This document shows, in pieces, positions 34,727 to 43,682 of a stretch of 64,000 bases of DNA. The notes under the pieces were generated by a model. It had not been told where the DNA came from and made no database searches. It saw only the letters and a program-made list of their open reading frames with translations. A program made the position numbers and the translations under genes. The stretch is from Flavobacteriales bacterium (GTDB lineage: Bacteria; Bacteroidota; Bacteroidia; Flavobacteriales_F; PHOS-HE28): positions 28,456-92,455 of the forward strand of contig JADZAC010000015.1 in NCBI GenBank assembly GCA_020852835.1, in the 5' to 3' direction. The stretch's first letter is position 1, and every line of letters begins with the position of its first letter.

Positions 34727-36115
34727 ATGGCGCAGATGCACTTGTTTCGTTGGACCGGTTTATGGGCATGCTTCGCCATCGGTGCGGGGCATGCCCAGCA
34801 GTTGGTGCCCAACCCCGGCTTCGAGGAGGTCACTTCATGCCCCACCTTCGCCAGCATGCTGGGCCATGCGGCACCGTGGTTCAATCCCACAGTGGGCACC
34901 CCCGAACTCTACCATGCCTGTGCAGGCAGCGGGACCTATGCCGGAGTTCCGGCCAACATGTCGGGTGGTTACCAACAACCCCGATCAGGGCAGGGTTTTG
35001 CAGGGATCTACACGTACCGGACGGACCTCGCCGATTTCCGCGAGTACATCGAGGTGCCGCTGCTGGCCCCGCTGGAGGCCGGTCGTTGCTACAGCTTCTC
35101 CATGTTCGTGAACATGCCCAACGAATTCGAACTGGCCTGTGACGCCGTGGGCGCCTACTTCAGCACAGGCCCGATCACGGCCACCAATGCCAGCGTATTG
35201 CCGGTGGCCGCCGCGATCGAACATCCGGCGGGTGCGTTGATCACCGACACGGTGGGGTGGACCGAGGTGGCGGGCAACTACACGGCCATCGGCGGTGAGG
35301 ACCACTTGGTCATCGGCAACTTCCGCACGGATGCCGCAACCAATATCCTGCTGTTCCACCCGGGCACGTGGTACCTGGGGCAGGCCTATCTGCTCGTAGA
35401 CGATGTTTCGCTCCTGCCTGTGGAAAACAGCTTGGACCTTGGGCCCGATGCGGCGATCTGCGAGGGCGCTTCCCACCAGCTCGACGCTACCGTGCCGGGC
35501 ATGTCGGGCGTGCTTTGGAATGACGGTCTGACCACCCCGGTGCGCACGGTGACCGCTGCCGGCACGTACAGCGTGGAGGTCATCGTGGGCAACTGCGTGT
35601 TGCGCGATACAGTGGTCGTGGACGTGCAACCCCTGCCTTCCATTGAACTGGGCGAAGACCGTGAACTGTGCGAGGGCATGACCATTGCGCTGTTGGCCAT
35701 CACCGATCCGGCCAGCACCGTGCACTGGGACAATGGCGCCACCGGTCACCTCCTCGAAGTGGCAGCGCCCGGCGTGCACCGCGCCACAGCCGTGAACGGG
35801 TGCGGCAGCGCAACGGACTCGGTACGCATCACCCGGGGGGATTGCCCGGAGGACATTTTCCTGCCCAACGCCTTCACGCCGAACGGCGACGGGATCAACG
35901 ATTGGTACGAGCCGGTGTATGATCGGCGCCTCTGGCGGGTGGAGTACCGCATTTACGACCGTTGGGGCAGGCTGTGCCTGGATGCAACGGACGGCGGACC
36001 ATGGGATGCCGCGGGTTGGCCGCAGGGGATCTACCAGGTCAGTATCCAAGCCACTGCGTTGCGCAAGGGTGTGCAGGACCGTGTGCTGCTGGGGCATGTG
36101 GCACTGCTGCGGTAG
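34727..36115 (+). CDS. Type IX-secreted protein with CHU_C sorting domain
   Basis: 462 residues. A signal peptide (WTGLWACFAIGAGHAQ) leads to an N-terminal domain beginning QLVPNPGFEEVTSCP, a jelly-roll-like module often seen in type IX cargo. Two Ig-like modules follow (LGPDAAICEGASHQLDA and LGEDRELCEGMTIALLA), then the CHU_C domain (IFLPNAFTPNGDGINDWY, YDRWGRLC, WPQGIYQVSIQA). The in-frame ATG at 34736 is an equally good start. Surface or secreted protein; binding target unknown. Confidence 0.86.
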   Translation: MAQMHLFRWTGLWACFAIGAGHAQQLVPNPGFEEVTSCPTFASMLGHAAPWFNPTVGTPELYHACAGSGTYAGVPANMSGGYQQPRSGQGFAGIYTYRTDLADFREYIEVPLLAPLEAGRCYSFSMFVNMPNEFELACDAVGAYFSTGPITATNASVLPVAAAIEHPAGALITDTVGWTEVAGNYTAIGGEDHLVIGNFRTDAATNILLFHPGTWYLGQAYLLVDDVSLLPVENSLDLGPDAAICEGASHQLDATVPGMSGVLWNDGLTTPVRTVTAAGTYSVEVIVGNCVLRDTVVVDVQPLPSIELGEDRELCEGMTIALLAITDPASTVHWDNGATGHLLEVAAPGVHRATAVNGCGSATDSVRITRGDCPEDIFLPNAFTPNGDGINDWYEPVYDRRLWRVEYRIYDRWGRLCLDATDGGPWDAAGWPQGIYQVSIQATALRKGVQDRVLLGHVALLR

Positions 36116-36355
36116 TGCCTCCTGGGCCAGTGATCATGGTGGGTCGGGTGGTTCCGTGGCGATCCTTCACCGGATCGGGGCGGATCATCAACACCGAAGT
36201 CCCGGCGAGGAACCATAGCGGCGGGTCGGCTGTGCACATTTGTCGGGCCATGGCCGCCTTCCATCCATGGAAAAGGATGGCTTAACGGGATGCGGGCAGG
36301 AAGATCGACCCGGTGGAACGGTAGTTGGCCTTCCCCAACAAAACCCCAAACCAAC

Positions 36356-36688
36356 ATGAACCAGATCAAAGTAGTTCTTTCCGCCGCGGCCCTAAGCCTG
36401 TGCATCACCGGCGTGCAGGCCCAAGATGAACCCGCCAGGCCTGGTGCGTACAAGGCGGCGCATGAGTGCCTGGTCACCGCCACGGACGCCGATTGGAACA
36501 GCTTGGAGCTCACTGCGGACCAAGTGGCCAAGGTGAAGGAGATCCAGGCCGAATACCAAAAGGCCCGCAGCGGCGATGCCAACGCACAGGTGCCCACGGC
36601 GGATAAGGTTGCCGAGAAGCTGAAAGCCGTGCTCGGCCCCGAGCGGTATGAGAAATATGTGGACTGGTGCGCCGCCAACGCGGAGTAA
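36356..36688 (+). CDS. Small secreted Spy/CpxP-like helical protein
   Basis: 110 residues with a signal peptide (VVLSAAALSLCITGVQAQ). The mature part is helical with two turns of an LTxxQ-like pattern (SLELTADQVAKVKEIQAEYQ) and ends KLKAVLGPERYEKYVDWC. This resembles periplasmic Spy/CpxP chaperone-like proteins, but only loosely. Start ATG 36356 places the signal at the N-terminus. A strong terminator follows. Confidence 0.65.
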   Translation: MNQIKVVLSAAALSLCITGVQAQDEPARPGAYKAAHECLVTATDADWNSLELTADQVAKVKEIQAEYQKARSGDANAQVPTADKVAEKLKAVLGPERYEKYVDWCAANAE

Positions 36689-36737
36689 CGTCAGTAAGTC
36701 CCATTGGCCATGGGGCTGAACCGATGAACCAGGGAGG

Positions 36738-36765
36738 GGGCCGTCTCGCAAGAGACGGCCCTTTA
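36738..36765 (+). terminator. Terminator after the Spy-like gene
   Basis: A perfect 10-bp GC-rich stem (36738-36747 with 36752-36761) closes a GCAA tetraloop and is followed by TTTA. Confidence 0.8.
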
Positions 36766-36795
36766 CCGTGTACCTTGGACTTTCCCTAGCGCACA

Positions 36796-38604
36796 TTATG
36801 GTCTGGCCGAACGGTCCGCTAGGGAAGCGGGCGGTTGCATGAAGCTGACCAGGTATCGGTGATCGCCATCCAACACTTGTACGATTGTTCCATGGTGCTC
36901 GACAGATGTGCCGTTATCCATCGAAGCCGTAGCGATCTCACCAAGCCCCAGTTCGCCCAGGTCCACCGTCCCGGCTGCGCTGTAACTCGCCGTGGTGAAA
37001 CGAAGGGTCCGCGTTTCCTTGTTGATCGAAACCTTCGACAGATCCCAGTGCATGGCCCCATTCACCAGGCCAAGGACGATCGGCTGGCCATCGCAGTACC
37101 AATCAATGGTTACTCCTGGGCCCGGTCGGATCGAAGCATATAGCATGTATGCTGGAGCGAAGAGCATTTCCCGGCACCATCCGGGTGAGTAATAGTCTTG
37201 CTCTGGTGAAAACGGTGGAGTTGTCTCGACCATGTCGATATAGCCCGGCGGTGCGATAAGGGTGTCGCGGATCACATGCCGTTCCAGCAAGGTGTCGTAG
37301 AGTTGTCTGGCAAGCTGCCAGTAAACGGGATCATTCGAAGCATGAGACAGCTGCGCAAGGCCATAGGGAAATTGGAGCGCAGCGTATGCCAATTGCGAAT
37401 CATTGTGTTCATTGGTGTACGCGCCGCCTTCGCTCAGGTTGTGCGGTACCATGAAATGTTTCAGCCCAAAACCGCTCAAGAGCACATGGTCGGCGTGCGC
37501 CTTACAACGGCCCAGCACGCGCGTTCTGAGATCGGGATCACCGATCATACCCATGTTCGACAACAATGTGCCAATGAACAGCCCATACATCGTCTCCAAT
37601 TGCGGATCAGCCTCCGAACCGTCCACATGGTTGAGGTACCGGAACGCTCCACCGGCGATGTTCTTATCCCATGTGCCAACGAGCAGCGCGGACGTGTACT
37701 CACGCGCGATTTGCAGCAGGCCTTTGTCAGCCCCGATATCATACACACAACGCAAGGCGCGCAAATAGGCGCCGCCCATGTCATCGAATCGGAACATGCT
37801 GCCTGGATAAAGAAGGGTTCCGGCAGAATCCTTTTCCAAGTCCCAGACCTCGCTCAGCAGGCCGGTTTCCTTGTTCCGCTTCGCCCAAATGCTGTTCAGG
37901 ATCCGTACGGCAGCTTCCAGGTATGTTGAGTCTCCGGTGGCCTCGCTCGCCAACGCTAGTGCCTCCGCAACAAAGCACGAGCAAGAGCCAAGTTGTGCTT
38001 CCATGCCGGTCTCAGAAGAGCGATGTGGAGATCCATCAGGGCTTTCTATGTTCTGAAAGGCGACTCCCGTGCGGGAGTCTATGCAATGCTTCAGAACTCC
38101 TTGTGCCAATCGGTGCACCAATGGGCTATAGGTGCGATCATGGGTGCTTACCATGCTCACAAGCGACAGGACATTGGCCTGCGTGCCGACAAAGATGACT
38201 GCACTGTCAGATGTGGCCCGTCCATTCGATATGGTCAGTTCCGGCAGGATCCCGCTCGGTGGAAGCCAGTGGCCAAGCTCTTGAGCAGTGTGTTGCGCGA
38301 TGAAAAGGAAGGTGCTGTCGCCTGTGGCTTCGAACGTGGAGATACAGCTCAGTCCAGTGAGGAAGCCAGGGCGGAAAGTCGTGTTCTGCGCAAGGTTGAA
38401 ACCATCGGGCAGAAGCTCTGAACCTGCGCTGTACTCTCTTGATCGGCTGATGCCCGCCAAAAGCTCCCTGCATACTTGGTCCGTCTCGGAGTAGAAGGGA
38501 GTCTCAGAAGGAATCGGGATGAACACCTGCTCAGTCTGATGATGACGGCACCCGGATACAAGGAACCAAATGAATAGGACAATCGTGGGAGGGCATAAGG
38601 GCAT
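36796..38604 (-). CDS. Six-hairpin glycosidase-like lipoprotein, lower GC
   Basis: 602 residues. The lipoprotein signal PTIVLFIWFLVSGC has a good lipobox at its end. The rest looks like an (alpha/alpha)6 barrel of the glycosidase/epimerase kind: repeated helical pairs with FRFDDMGGAYLRALRCVYDI, GGAFRYLNHVDG, TMYGLFIGTLLSNMGMIG and the aromatic YYSPGWCREMLFAPAYMLYAS, followed by a beta-sandwich tail. I cannot name the enzyme family. Base composition is visibly lower in GC than in neighbouring genes, and a transposase remnant lies just upstream, both suggesting acquisition. ATGs at 38631 and 38616 are alternative starts. Confidence 0.6.
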   Translation of the reverse strand: MPLCPPTIVLFIWFLVSGCRHHQTEQVFIPIPSETPFYSETDQVCRELLAGISRSREYSAGSELLPDGFNLAQNTTFRPGFLTGLSCISTFEATGDSTFLFIAQHTAQELGHWLPPSGILPELTISNGRATSDSAVIFVGTQANVLSLVSMVSTHDRTYSPLVHRLAQGVLKHCIDSRTGVAFQNIESPDGSPHRSSETGMEAQLGSCSCFVAEALALASEATGDSTYLEAAVRILNSIWAKRNKETGLLSEVWDLEKDSAGTLLYPGSMFRFDDMGGAYLRALRCVYDIGADKGLLQIAREYTSALLVGTWDKNIAGGAFRYLNHVDGSEADPQLETMYGLFIGTLLSNMGMIGDPDLRTRVLGRCKAHADHVLLSGFGLKHFMVPHNLSEGGAYTNEHNDSQLAYAALQFPYGLAQLSHASNDPVYWQLARQLYDTLLERHVIRDTLIAPPGYIDMVETTPPFSPEQDYYSPGWCREMLFAPAYMLYASIRPGPGVTIDWYCDGQPIVLGLVNGAMHWDLSKVSINKETRTLRFTTASYSAAGTVDLGELGLGEIATASMDNGTSVEHHGTIVQVLDGDHRYLVSFMQPPASLADRSARP

Positions 38605-38684
38605 TCCGCAGGGCATCCCGGACCGTACCATCGTCGTTACTTCACCACACTGCGCGACCGTCTTCCGCTCGTGCCGCATTCACC

Positions 38685-38819
38685 TTACGCCGCATCGAAT
38701 TCAAAGTCCAAGTGTGGATTCGCACTGCTCCACATGTATGCCGATCCATCATTGACCAAGCCCGCGCGTAACGGATTCTCGCGAAGATAGTGCCGTCTTT
38801 GTTTGAAGATCTGAAGAAG
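38685..38819 (-). pseudogene. C-terminal remnant of a RAYT/Y1 transposase
   Basis: Minus-strand translation of this stretch reads FKQRRHYLRENPLRAGLV, then AYMWSSANPHLDF ending at a TAA (38687-38685). The YLRENPLRAGLV and WSSA elements match the C-terminal signature of REP-associated transposases (compare YIHNNPVKAGLV..WRWSS in the intact gene at 10925). No HUH motif or N-terminal half is found upstream, so only about 45 codons remain. The rest of 38605-38974 contains nothing I can assign. Confidence 0.65.
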
Positions 38820-38974
38820 GGCACGAGCGGAGGGCGCTCGCACCAGAGCAGGCGAGGGTGGATGTTCGCGTCAGGAAAGGAAAGGCAGGTGTCCACCATG
38901 GTGAAAGGAAAGTAGCCTGATCCGATGGGGGTATTCCACCAGGTGGTTGTCTTCCTGGAAAAGCAACCCGCACC

Positions 38975-41332
38975 ATGCACCTGTTCCGCCTGCGCAAGAT
39001 CCTTCCACTGCTGCTTTTCGCCCTTGCCGGGCATGCCAGCGCCCAGTCCTACACCCAAACGGTGCGCGGCACCGTGCAGGATGCCGACACCCGCGAAGCC
39101 TTGATCGGCGCGGTGGTGGCCATTGCGGGCACCGAACCCCGCATCGCCGCCACCACCGACCTCGATGGGCGCTTCACCCTGGCCAACGTGCCCGTGGGCC
39201 GCATGGATGTGGAGGTGCGCATGATGGGCTACGATGACCTGCGCCTCACCAACCAGCTGGTGAACAGCGCCAAGGAACTGGTGCTCACCATCCGCATGCA
39301 GCAGTCGCTTACCCAGTTGCAGGCGGCGGTGGTCACGGGCAAGAAGGACCGCCAGCAGGTGGGCAACGACATGGCCTTCCTCAGTGCGCGCACCATCGGC
39401 GTGGAGGAGACCTCGCGCATCGCCGGCGGCATCAACGATCCCGCCCGCATGGTAGGCACCTTCCCCGGAGTGGCCGGCGATCCCGCCGGCAACAACACCG
39501 TGGTGGTGCGCGGCAACAGCCCCAAGGGCGTGCAATGGCGCTTGGAAGGCGTGGAGATCCCCAACCCCAACCACTTCAGCGATGACGGCAGCACCGGCGG
39601 CCCCATCAACGTGCTCAACAGCGACATGATCGACGACAGCGAGTTCTACACCGGTGCCTTCCCCGCGGAGTACGGCAACGTGTACAGCGCCGTGTTCGAC
39701 ATGCGCCTGCGCGACGGCAACGACCAAAAGCGCGAATACACCTTAAAGGCCGGCGTGCTCGGCACCGACCTCACGGCCGAAGGCCCCATCCCCGGCACCA
39801 ACGGCGGCTCCTACCTGGCCAACTACCGCTACAGCACGCTGGCACTGCTCGATGGCGCGGGCATCGTGGACTACGGCGGCGTGCCGCGCTACACCGATGC
39901 GGCCTTCAAGGTCAAGCTCCCCTCGGCCAAGCTGGGCACCATGGAACTCTACGGCATCGGCGGCCGCAGCGCCATCATCGATGAAGATCGCGGCGACGCT
40001 GGCGATACGCTCTTCTCCCGTGCCGACGTGGGTTCCCGCATGGGCGTGCTGGGCCTGGGCCATACCCGCACCCTGGGCGAGCACAGCTACCTCTACACCA
40101 ACCTCTCGCTCAGCGGCAACGGCAGCGGTACGGACTACACTGAAAGCCCCGCACCGGGTGAGAGCGCGCAGGAACTCCGCCATGAGGACGACCTGGCCAA
40201 GTGGACCTGGCGCCTTTCCAGCACCTTGAACACGCGCATCAACGCGCACCACAAGCTGCGTTCGGGCATCATCATTTCCGCCGAACAGTTCAGGATGTAC
40301 TCCAACTCCTGGGACCCCGACCGCGACCGCATGGTGGTGAACCTGGACCGCAGCGGCGCGGGCAACACCGTGCAGGCCTTCACCAGCTGGCGTTGGCGCT
40401 GGAACGAACAATGGACGTTGACCAGCGGCGTGCATGTGCTCCACTACGACCTCAACAACGCCACCAGCGTGGAACCGCGCCTGGCCCTGCGCTACCAGCA
40501 ACGTCCGGACCGTGCTTTCACCCTGGGTGCGGGGCTCCATTCCAAGACCGAGGCGCTGATGACCTACCTGGCGCAGGATGTGGATGCAGCGGGAAAGATC
40601 ACCACGCCCAACGAGCACCTGGGCCTCACCCGCGCCGCACACGTAGTGGCGGGCTATGAGCAGCGCCTTGCGGAAGACGTGCAACTGAAGGCCGAGCTGT
40701 TCTACCAGTACCTCTACGACCTGCCCGTGGAGAACGATCCCACCAGCGCATTCACGGCCAACAACATGGTGGAATGGTTCACCAACAAGCCGCTGGTGAA
40801 CGAAGGCACCGGGTACAACCGCGGCATGGAGCTCAGCGTGGAGAAGTACTTCACCCGTGGATACCACTACATGGTCACCGCCTCTTACAGCGAATCAAAG
40901 TACAAGGCCTTGGACGGCCAGTGGCACAACTCGCGGTTCAACATCGGGCCGGTGGCCAATGTGCTTGCCGGCAAGGAATGGAAGCTGGGCCCCGAGGACA
41001 AGGACCGCACGCTGCTGGCCGGTTTCCGCTGGTCGGTGCAAGGCGGCCAGTACTACACGCCGATCGACTTGCAGGCCAGCATCGCCGCCGGTGAGCAGAA
41101 GGACGGCACTCCCGTTTGGAGTGAAAAGGCCGCTGCCATCCACAAAGTGGACATCGTGGCCAGCTACCGCGTGGGGCGGCCCAAGGTGAGCCACGAGTTC
41201 AAGGTGGATGTGCAGAACGTGCTGAACTCCGACACGCCGGTGTTCTACTACTACGACCAGCGTACGAAGACGATCAAGAATTGGCCCCAACTGGCTGTAC
41301 TGCCGGTGATGCAATACACCTTGCGGTTCTGA
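38975..41332 (+). CDS. TonB-dependent outer-membrane receptor
   Basis: 785 residues. A signal peptide (LPLLLFALAGHASAQ) precedes a carboxypeptidase-regulatory-like domain (VRGTVQDADTREALIGAVVAI...TTDLDGRFTLANVP) and a plug domain (VEETSRIAGGINDPARMVGTFPGV in part, then NTVVVRGNSPKGVQWRLEGVEI in part). The C-terminal barrel ends in the aromatic PVMQYTLRF. The shape is that of Bacteroidota receptors that are not SusC proper, since no SusD gene is adjacent. The substrate is not evident. No sigma/FecR pair adjoins it. Confidence 0.9.
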   Translation: MHLFRLRKILPLLLFALAGHASAQSYTQTVRGTVQDADTREALIGAVVAIAGTEPRIAATTDLDGRFTLANVPVGRMDVEVRMMGYDDLRLTNQLVNSAKELVLTIRMQQSLTQLQAAVVTGKKDRQQVGNDMAFLSARTIGVEETSRIAGGINDPARMVGTFPGVAGDPAGNNTVVVRGNSPKGVQWRLEGVEIPNPNHFSDDGSTGGPINVLNSDMIDDSEFYTGAFPAEYGNVYSAVFDMRLRDGNDQKREYTLKAGVLGTDLTAEGPIPGTNGGSYLANYRYSTLALLDGAGIVDYGGVPRYTDAAFKVKLPSAKLGTMELYGIGGRSAIIDEDRGDAGDTLFSRADVGSRMGVLGLGHTRTLGEHSYLYTNLSLSGNGSGTDYTESPAPGESAQELRHEDDLAKWTWRLSSTLNTRINAHHKLRSGIIISAEQFRMYSNSWDPDRDRMVVNLDRSGAGNTVQAFTSWRWRWNEQWTLTSGVHVLHYDLNNATSVEPRLALRYQQRPDRAFTLGAGLHSKTEALMTYLAQDVDAAGKITTPNEHLGLTRAAHVVAGYEQRLAEDVQLKAELFYQYLYDLPVENDPTSAFTANNMVEWFTNKPLVNEGTGYNRGMELSVEKYFTRGYHYMVTASYSESKYKALDGQWHNSRFNIGPVANVLAGKEWKLGPEDKDRTLLAGFRWSVQGGQYYTPIDLQASIAAGEQKDGTPVWSEKAAAIHKVDIVASYRVGRPKVSHEFKVDVQNVLNSDTPVFYYYDQRTKTIKNWPQLAVLPVMQYTLRF

Positions 41333-41346
41333 GTATGCGTGCCTGT

Positions 41347-42684
41347 TCAAGAAGCCAGCCACAATGCCAGTGCCATCACCACGCCGGATACCAGGCAGGT
41401 GAGCGCGGTATAGCCCAGGATGTCGCGCATCTTCAATTTGGCGATGGCCAGCACGGGCAGTGCCCAGAAGGGCTGCAGCATGTTGGTCCATTGGTCGCCA
41501 TAGGCCACGGCCATGATGGCAATGGAGGGGTCCACGCCGAGCTTGGCGGCGGCATCCAGCATAATGGGCCCCTGCACGGCGAACTGGCCACCGCCGCTGG
41601 GCACGAAGAAATTCACCACTCCGGCCGAGAGCAGGGCAAGCACCCCGAAGGTGTGCGTGTTGGCGATGGCGACGAAGGCGTTGGAGAAGAGGGCGATCAG
41701 GCCGGTGGAGGCCATCATGCCCATGATGCCGGCGTAGAGCGGGAACTGCACCAAGATCTCGCCCACATTGGCCGCAGCCTCGCGGGTGAGGTGGATCAGC
41801 TCGAAGGGGCTGCGCACCAGCAGCAGGATCAACGTGAGGAAGGTCCAGTTCACCAGGTCCAGCGTCATGCCGCCGCCTTGGCTGAAGTGGATGGCGATGT
41901 AGGCGGCAAGTGCCAGTCCGATGAGCAGGGTGGGCAAGCGCGAGGCATCGATGCGGTCGGCCGGCGTGAGCACCTCTTCATCGATCGTTTTGCGCTTATC
42001 CGAGGCCACCCCGGCAGGCAGCTCCTTCACCGGGCTTCCTTTGCGCGGGGCGATCATCCATAAGGCTGCGGCGCAGGCGGCGATGCAGCCCAAGGCCGCC
42101 AGGATGTTCCATGTGGCGAATGTGGTGCGTGCAAGTGGCACCGTGTTGCCGCCCATCACCTCGGCCAGGAAAGAACCGGGCGTGGCCGCAGTAAGCGGAC
42201 CGCTGCCGCTGTAGCCCATGTGCCACACCACGAAGCCCGAGTAGGCCGCCGCCACCAGCAGGGGAAAGTGCGCGGGCACGCCTTTGTTGCGGAGCTGCAC
42301 GGCGGTTTCACGCGCCAGCAAGGCGCCGGTCACCAGGCCCAGGCCCCAGTTGATCAGGCTCGTAAGCGCTGCAACCGTGAAGACGAACACGTAGGCAGTT
42401 TCCGCCTTGGCCGGCACCCGCGCCAAAGCCACAAGTGCTTTGCGCACCGGGCCGGTGTTGGCCAGCATGTGCCCCAACAGCAAGATCAGGCACATCTGCG
42501 CCATGAACGCCAAAAGCCCTGAAAGCCCGTTGCCCCAGCCTTGGATGATGTCCACTGCGCCGGCATCGGTGAGGATCAAGGCCAGCAGCGCCACCACCAC
42601 GGTGAGCACAATGGCGAAGGTGAGCGCCGAGGGGATCCAGCGCTCGAGGAAGTGCAAGCGTGCCGGTGGGGAGGGAGCAGCCAT
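41347..42684 (-). CDS. atoE: Short-chain fatty acid transporter (AtoE family)
   Basis: 445 residues with about twelve hydrophobic segments. Family features include MLANTGPVRKAL, SLINWGLGLVTGALLARE, the conserved GYSGSGPLTAATPG loop and VNFFVPSGGGQFAVQGPI. AtoE takes up short-chain fatty acids such as acetoacetate or butyrate. A thiolase gene lies 1 kb upstream on the same strand, which fits uptake and cleavage of acetoacetate, although an NlpC gene stands between. ATG 42684 is chosen over the longer frame because the first TM region and family homology begin there. Confidence 0.9.
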   Translation of the reverse strand: MAAPSPPARLHFLERWIPSALTFAIVLTVVVALLALILTDAGAVDIIQGWGNGLSGLLAFMAQMCLILLLGHMLANTGPVRKALVALARVPAKAETAYVFVFTVAALTSLINWGLGLVTGALLARETAVQLRNKGVPAHFPLLVAAAYSGFVVWHMGYSGSGPLTAATPGSFLAEVMGGNTVPLARTTFATWNILAALGCIAACAAALWMIAPRKGSPVKELPAGVASDKRKTIDEEVLTPADRIDASRLPTLLIGLALAAYIAIHFSQGGGMTLDLVNWTFLTLILLLVRSPFELIHLTREAAANVGEILVQFPLYAGIMGMMASTGLIALFSNAFVAIANTHTFGVLALLSAGVVNFFVPSGGGQFAVQGPIMLDAAAKLGVDPSIAIMAVAYGDQWTNMLQPFWALPVLAIAKLKMRDILGYTALTCLVSGVVMALALWLAS

Positions 42685-42761
42685 GTTGCGCTTGTGGGGA
42701 GCGGTGAAAAATACGGTCCTCTCCGCGGTCCGCGGATCCACTACGGGATCGGCCAAGCCCC

Positions 42762-43529
42762 CTACACCACTCGCCGGATGGAATGCAGGCGGTGGGTGTG
42801 CTGCTGTTCCGCCTCGTTGAAGATGCCTTCATCATCGAGCCGGTCGATGCGCACGCGGCCCGAGGCGTGAAGGATCTGGCGGTTCTCCAGGACGATGCCC
42901 ACGTGAACCACACGGCCTGCATCATTGCGGAAGAAGGCCAGGTCGCCGGTAACGGCCCGTGCCAAAGATCCCACGGCAGTGCCCGCTTCAGCCTGTTGCC
43001 ATGCATCGCGCTTCAGGCGTATGCCGCCGGCAAGGAAGAGCATCTGCGTAAGCCCGGAGCAATCCACGCCAAAAGGCGAGCGGCCGCCCCAGAGATAGGG
43101 CGTGTTCATCCACTGGTCCTTCAGCGCCAGCAGGCGCATCACTGCTGTGCCGTTGGGGTGTGCGGTGGTACGGCCGGGGAAGGAGAGTTTCTCCTGGCCG
43201 ATGTGGAACCGGCCTGCGGAGTAGGAGGGAAGTACCGCACCGAAGGGTACCAGCATCACGCCGTTGGCGGTGGACACATGCACGAACTGCTCAATGGACC
43301 GCACGGGTTTCTCTTCCGGAGGTTCATCGGTCCAGGCGATCTGCTTGTTGTCAGCCCAGCCCTCATAGCCGTCGTGGTGGAAACGCAGGCGGGTCCACTT
43401 GGGCTGGCGCTCCAGCACCTGGGCGGTTTCGCCCAATAGCCATTGGGTAACCTGTTCGGCGCGGTCGTCGGGCTCGCGGCGCACGGGCACAATGCCCAAG
43501 GGGCAGATGGCAAATTCATCCACGTTCAT
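42762..43529 (-). CDS. NlpC/P60 cell-wall peptidase with SH3 domains
   Basis: 255 residues. The N-terminal two thirds are SH3b-like (GIVPVRREPDDRAEQVTQWLLGE, WTRLRFHHDGYEGWA). The C-terminal NlpC/P60 domain has the catalytic Cys157 in VDCSGLTQ, His209 in VVHVGIVLE and a third polar residue, His221, in ILHASG. It would cleave the peptide stems of peptidoglycan at a D-Glu-gamma bond. No signal peptide is visible, which is common in this Bacteroidota subgroup (YkfC-like) that acts on imported muropeptides in the cytoplasm. Confidence 0.92.
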   Translation of the reverse strand: MNVDEFAICPLGIVPVRREPDDRAEQVTQWLLGETAQVLERQPKWTRLRFHHDGYEGWADNKQIAWTDEPPEEKPVRSIEQFVHVSTANGVMLVPFGAVLPSYSAGRFHIGQEKLSFPGRTTAHPNGTAVMRLLALKDQWMNTPYLWGGRSPFGVDCSGLTQMLFLAGGIRLKRDAWQQAEAGTAVGSLARAVTGDLAFFRNDAGRVVHVGIVLENRQILHASGRVRIDRLDDEGIFNEAEQQHTHRLHSIRRVV

Positions 43530-43626
43530 GGCGGCGAAAGTGTGCCAGGCCGGAACGGGGCCGCAGGGCAAGCGGGCCAAGTTTTGCGCGGGGGGCCGTT
43601 GATGGCGGGGCGGGTTGCAGGATATG

Positions 43627-43661
43627 AAAAAAGGCCGGTGGAGAATTGGTCTCCACCGGCC
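43627..43661 (-). terminator. Rho-independent terminator of the thiolase gene
   Basis: A perfect 12-bp stem (43661-43650 with 43644-43633) with a 5-base loop is followed on the minus strand by six T residues. It lies 21 bases beyond the thiolase stop. Confidence 0.88.
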
Positions 43662-43682
43662 CTGGATGCGCGTTGGAATGGA

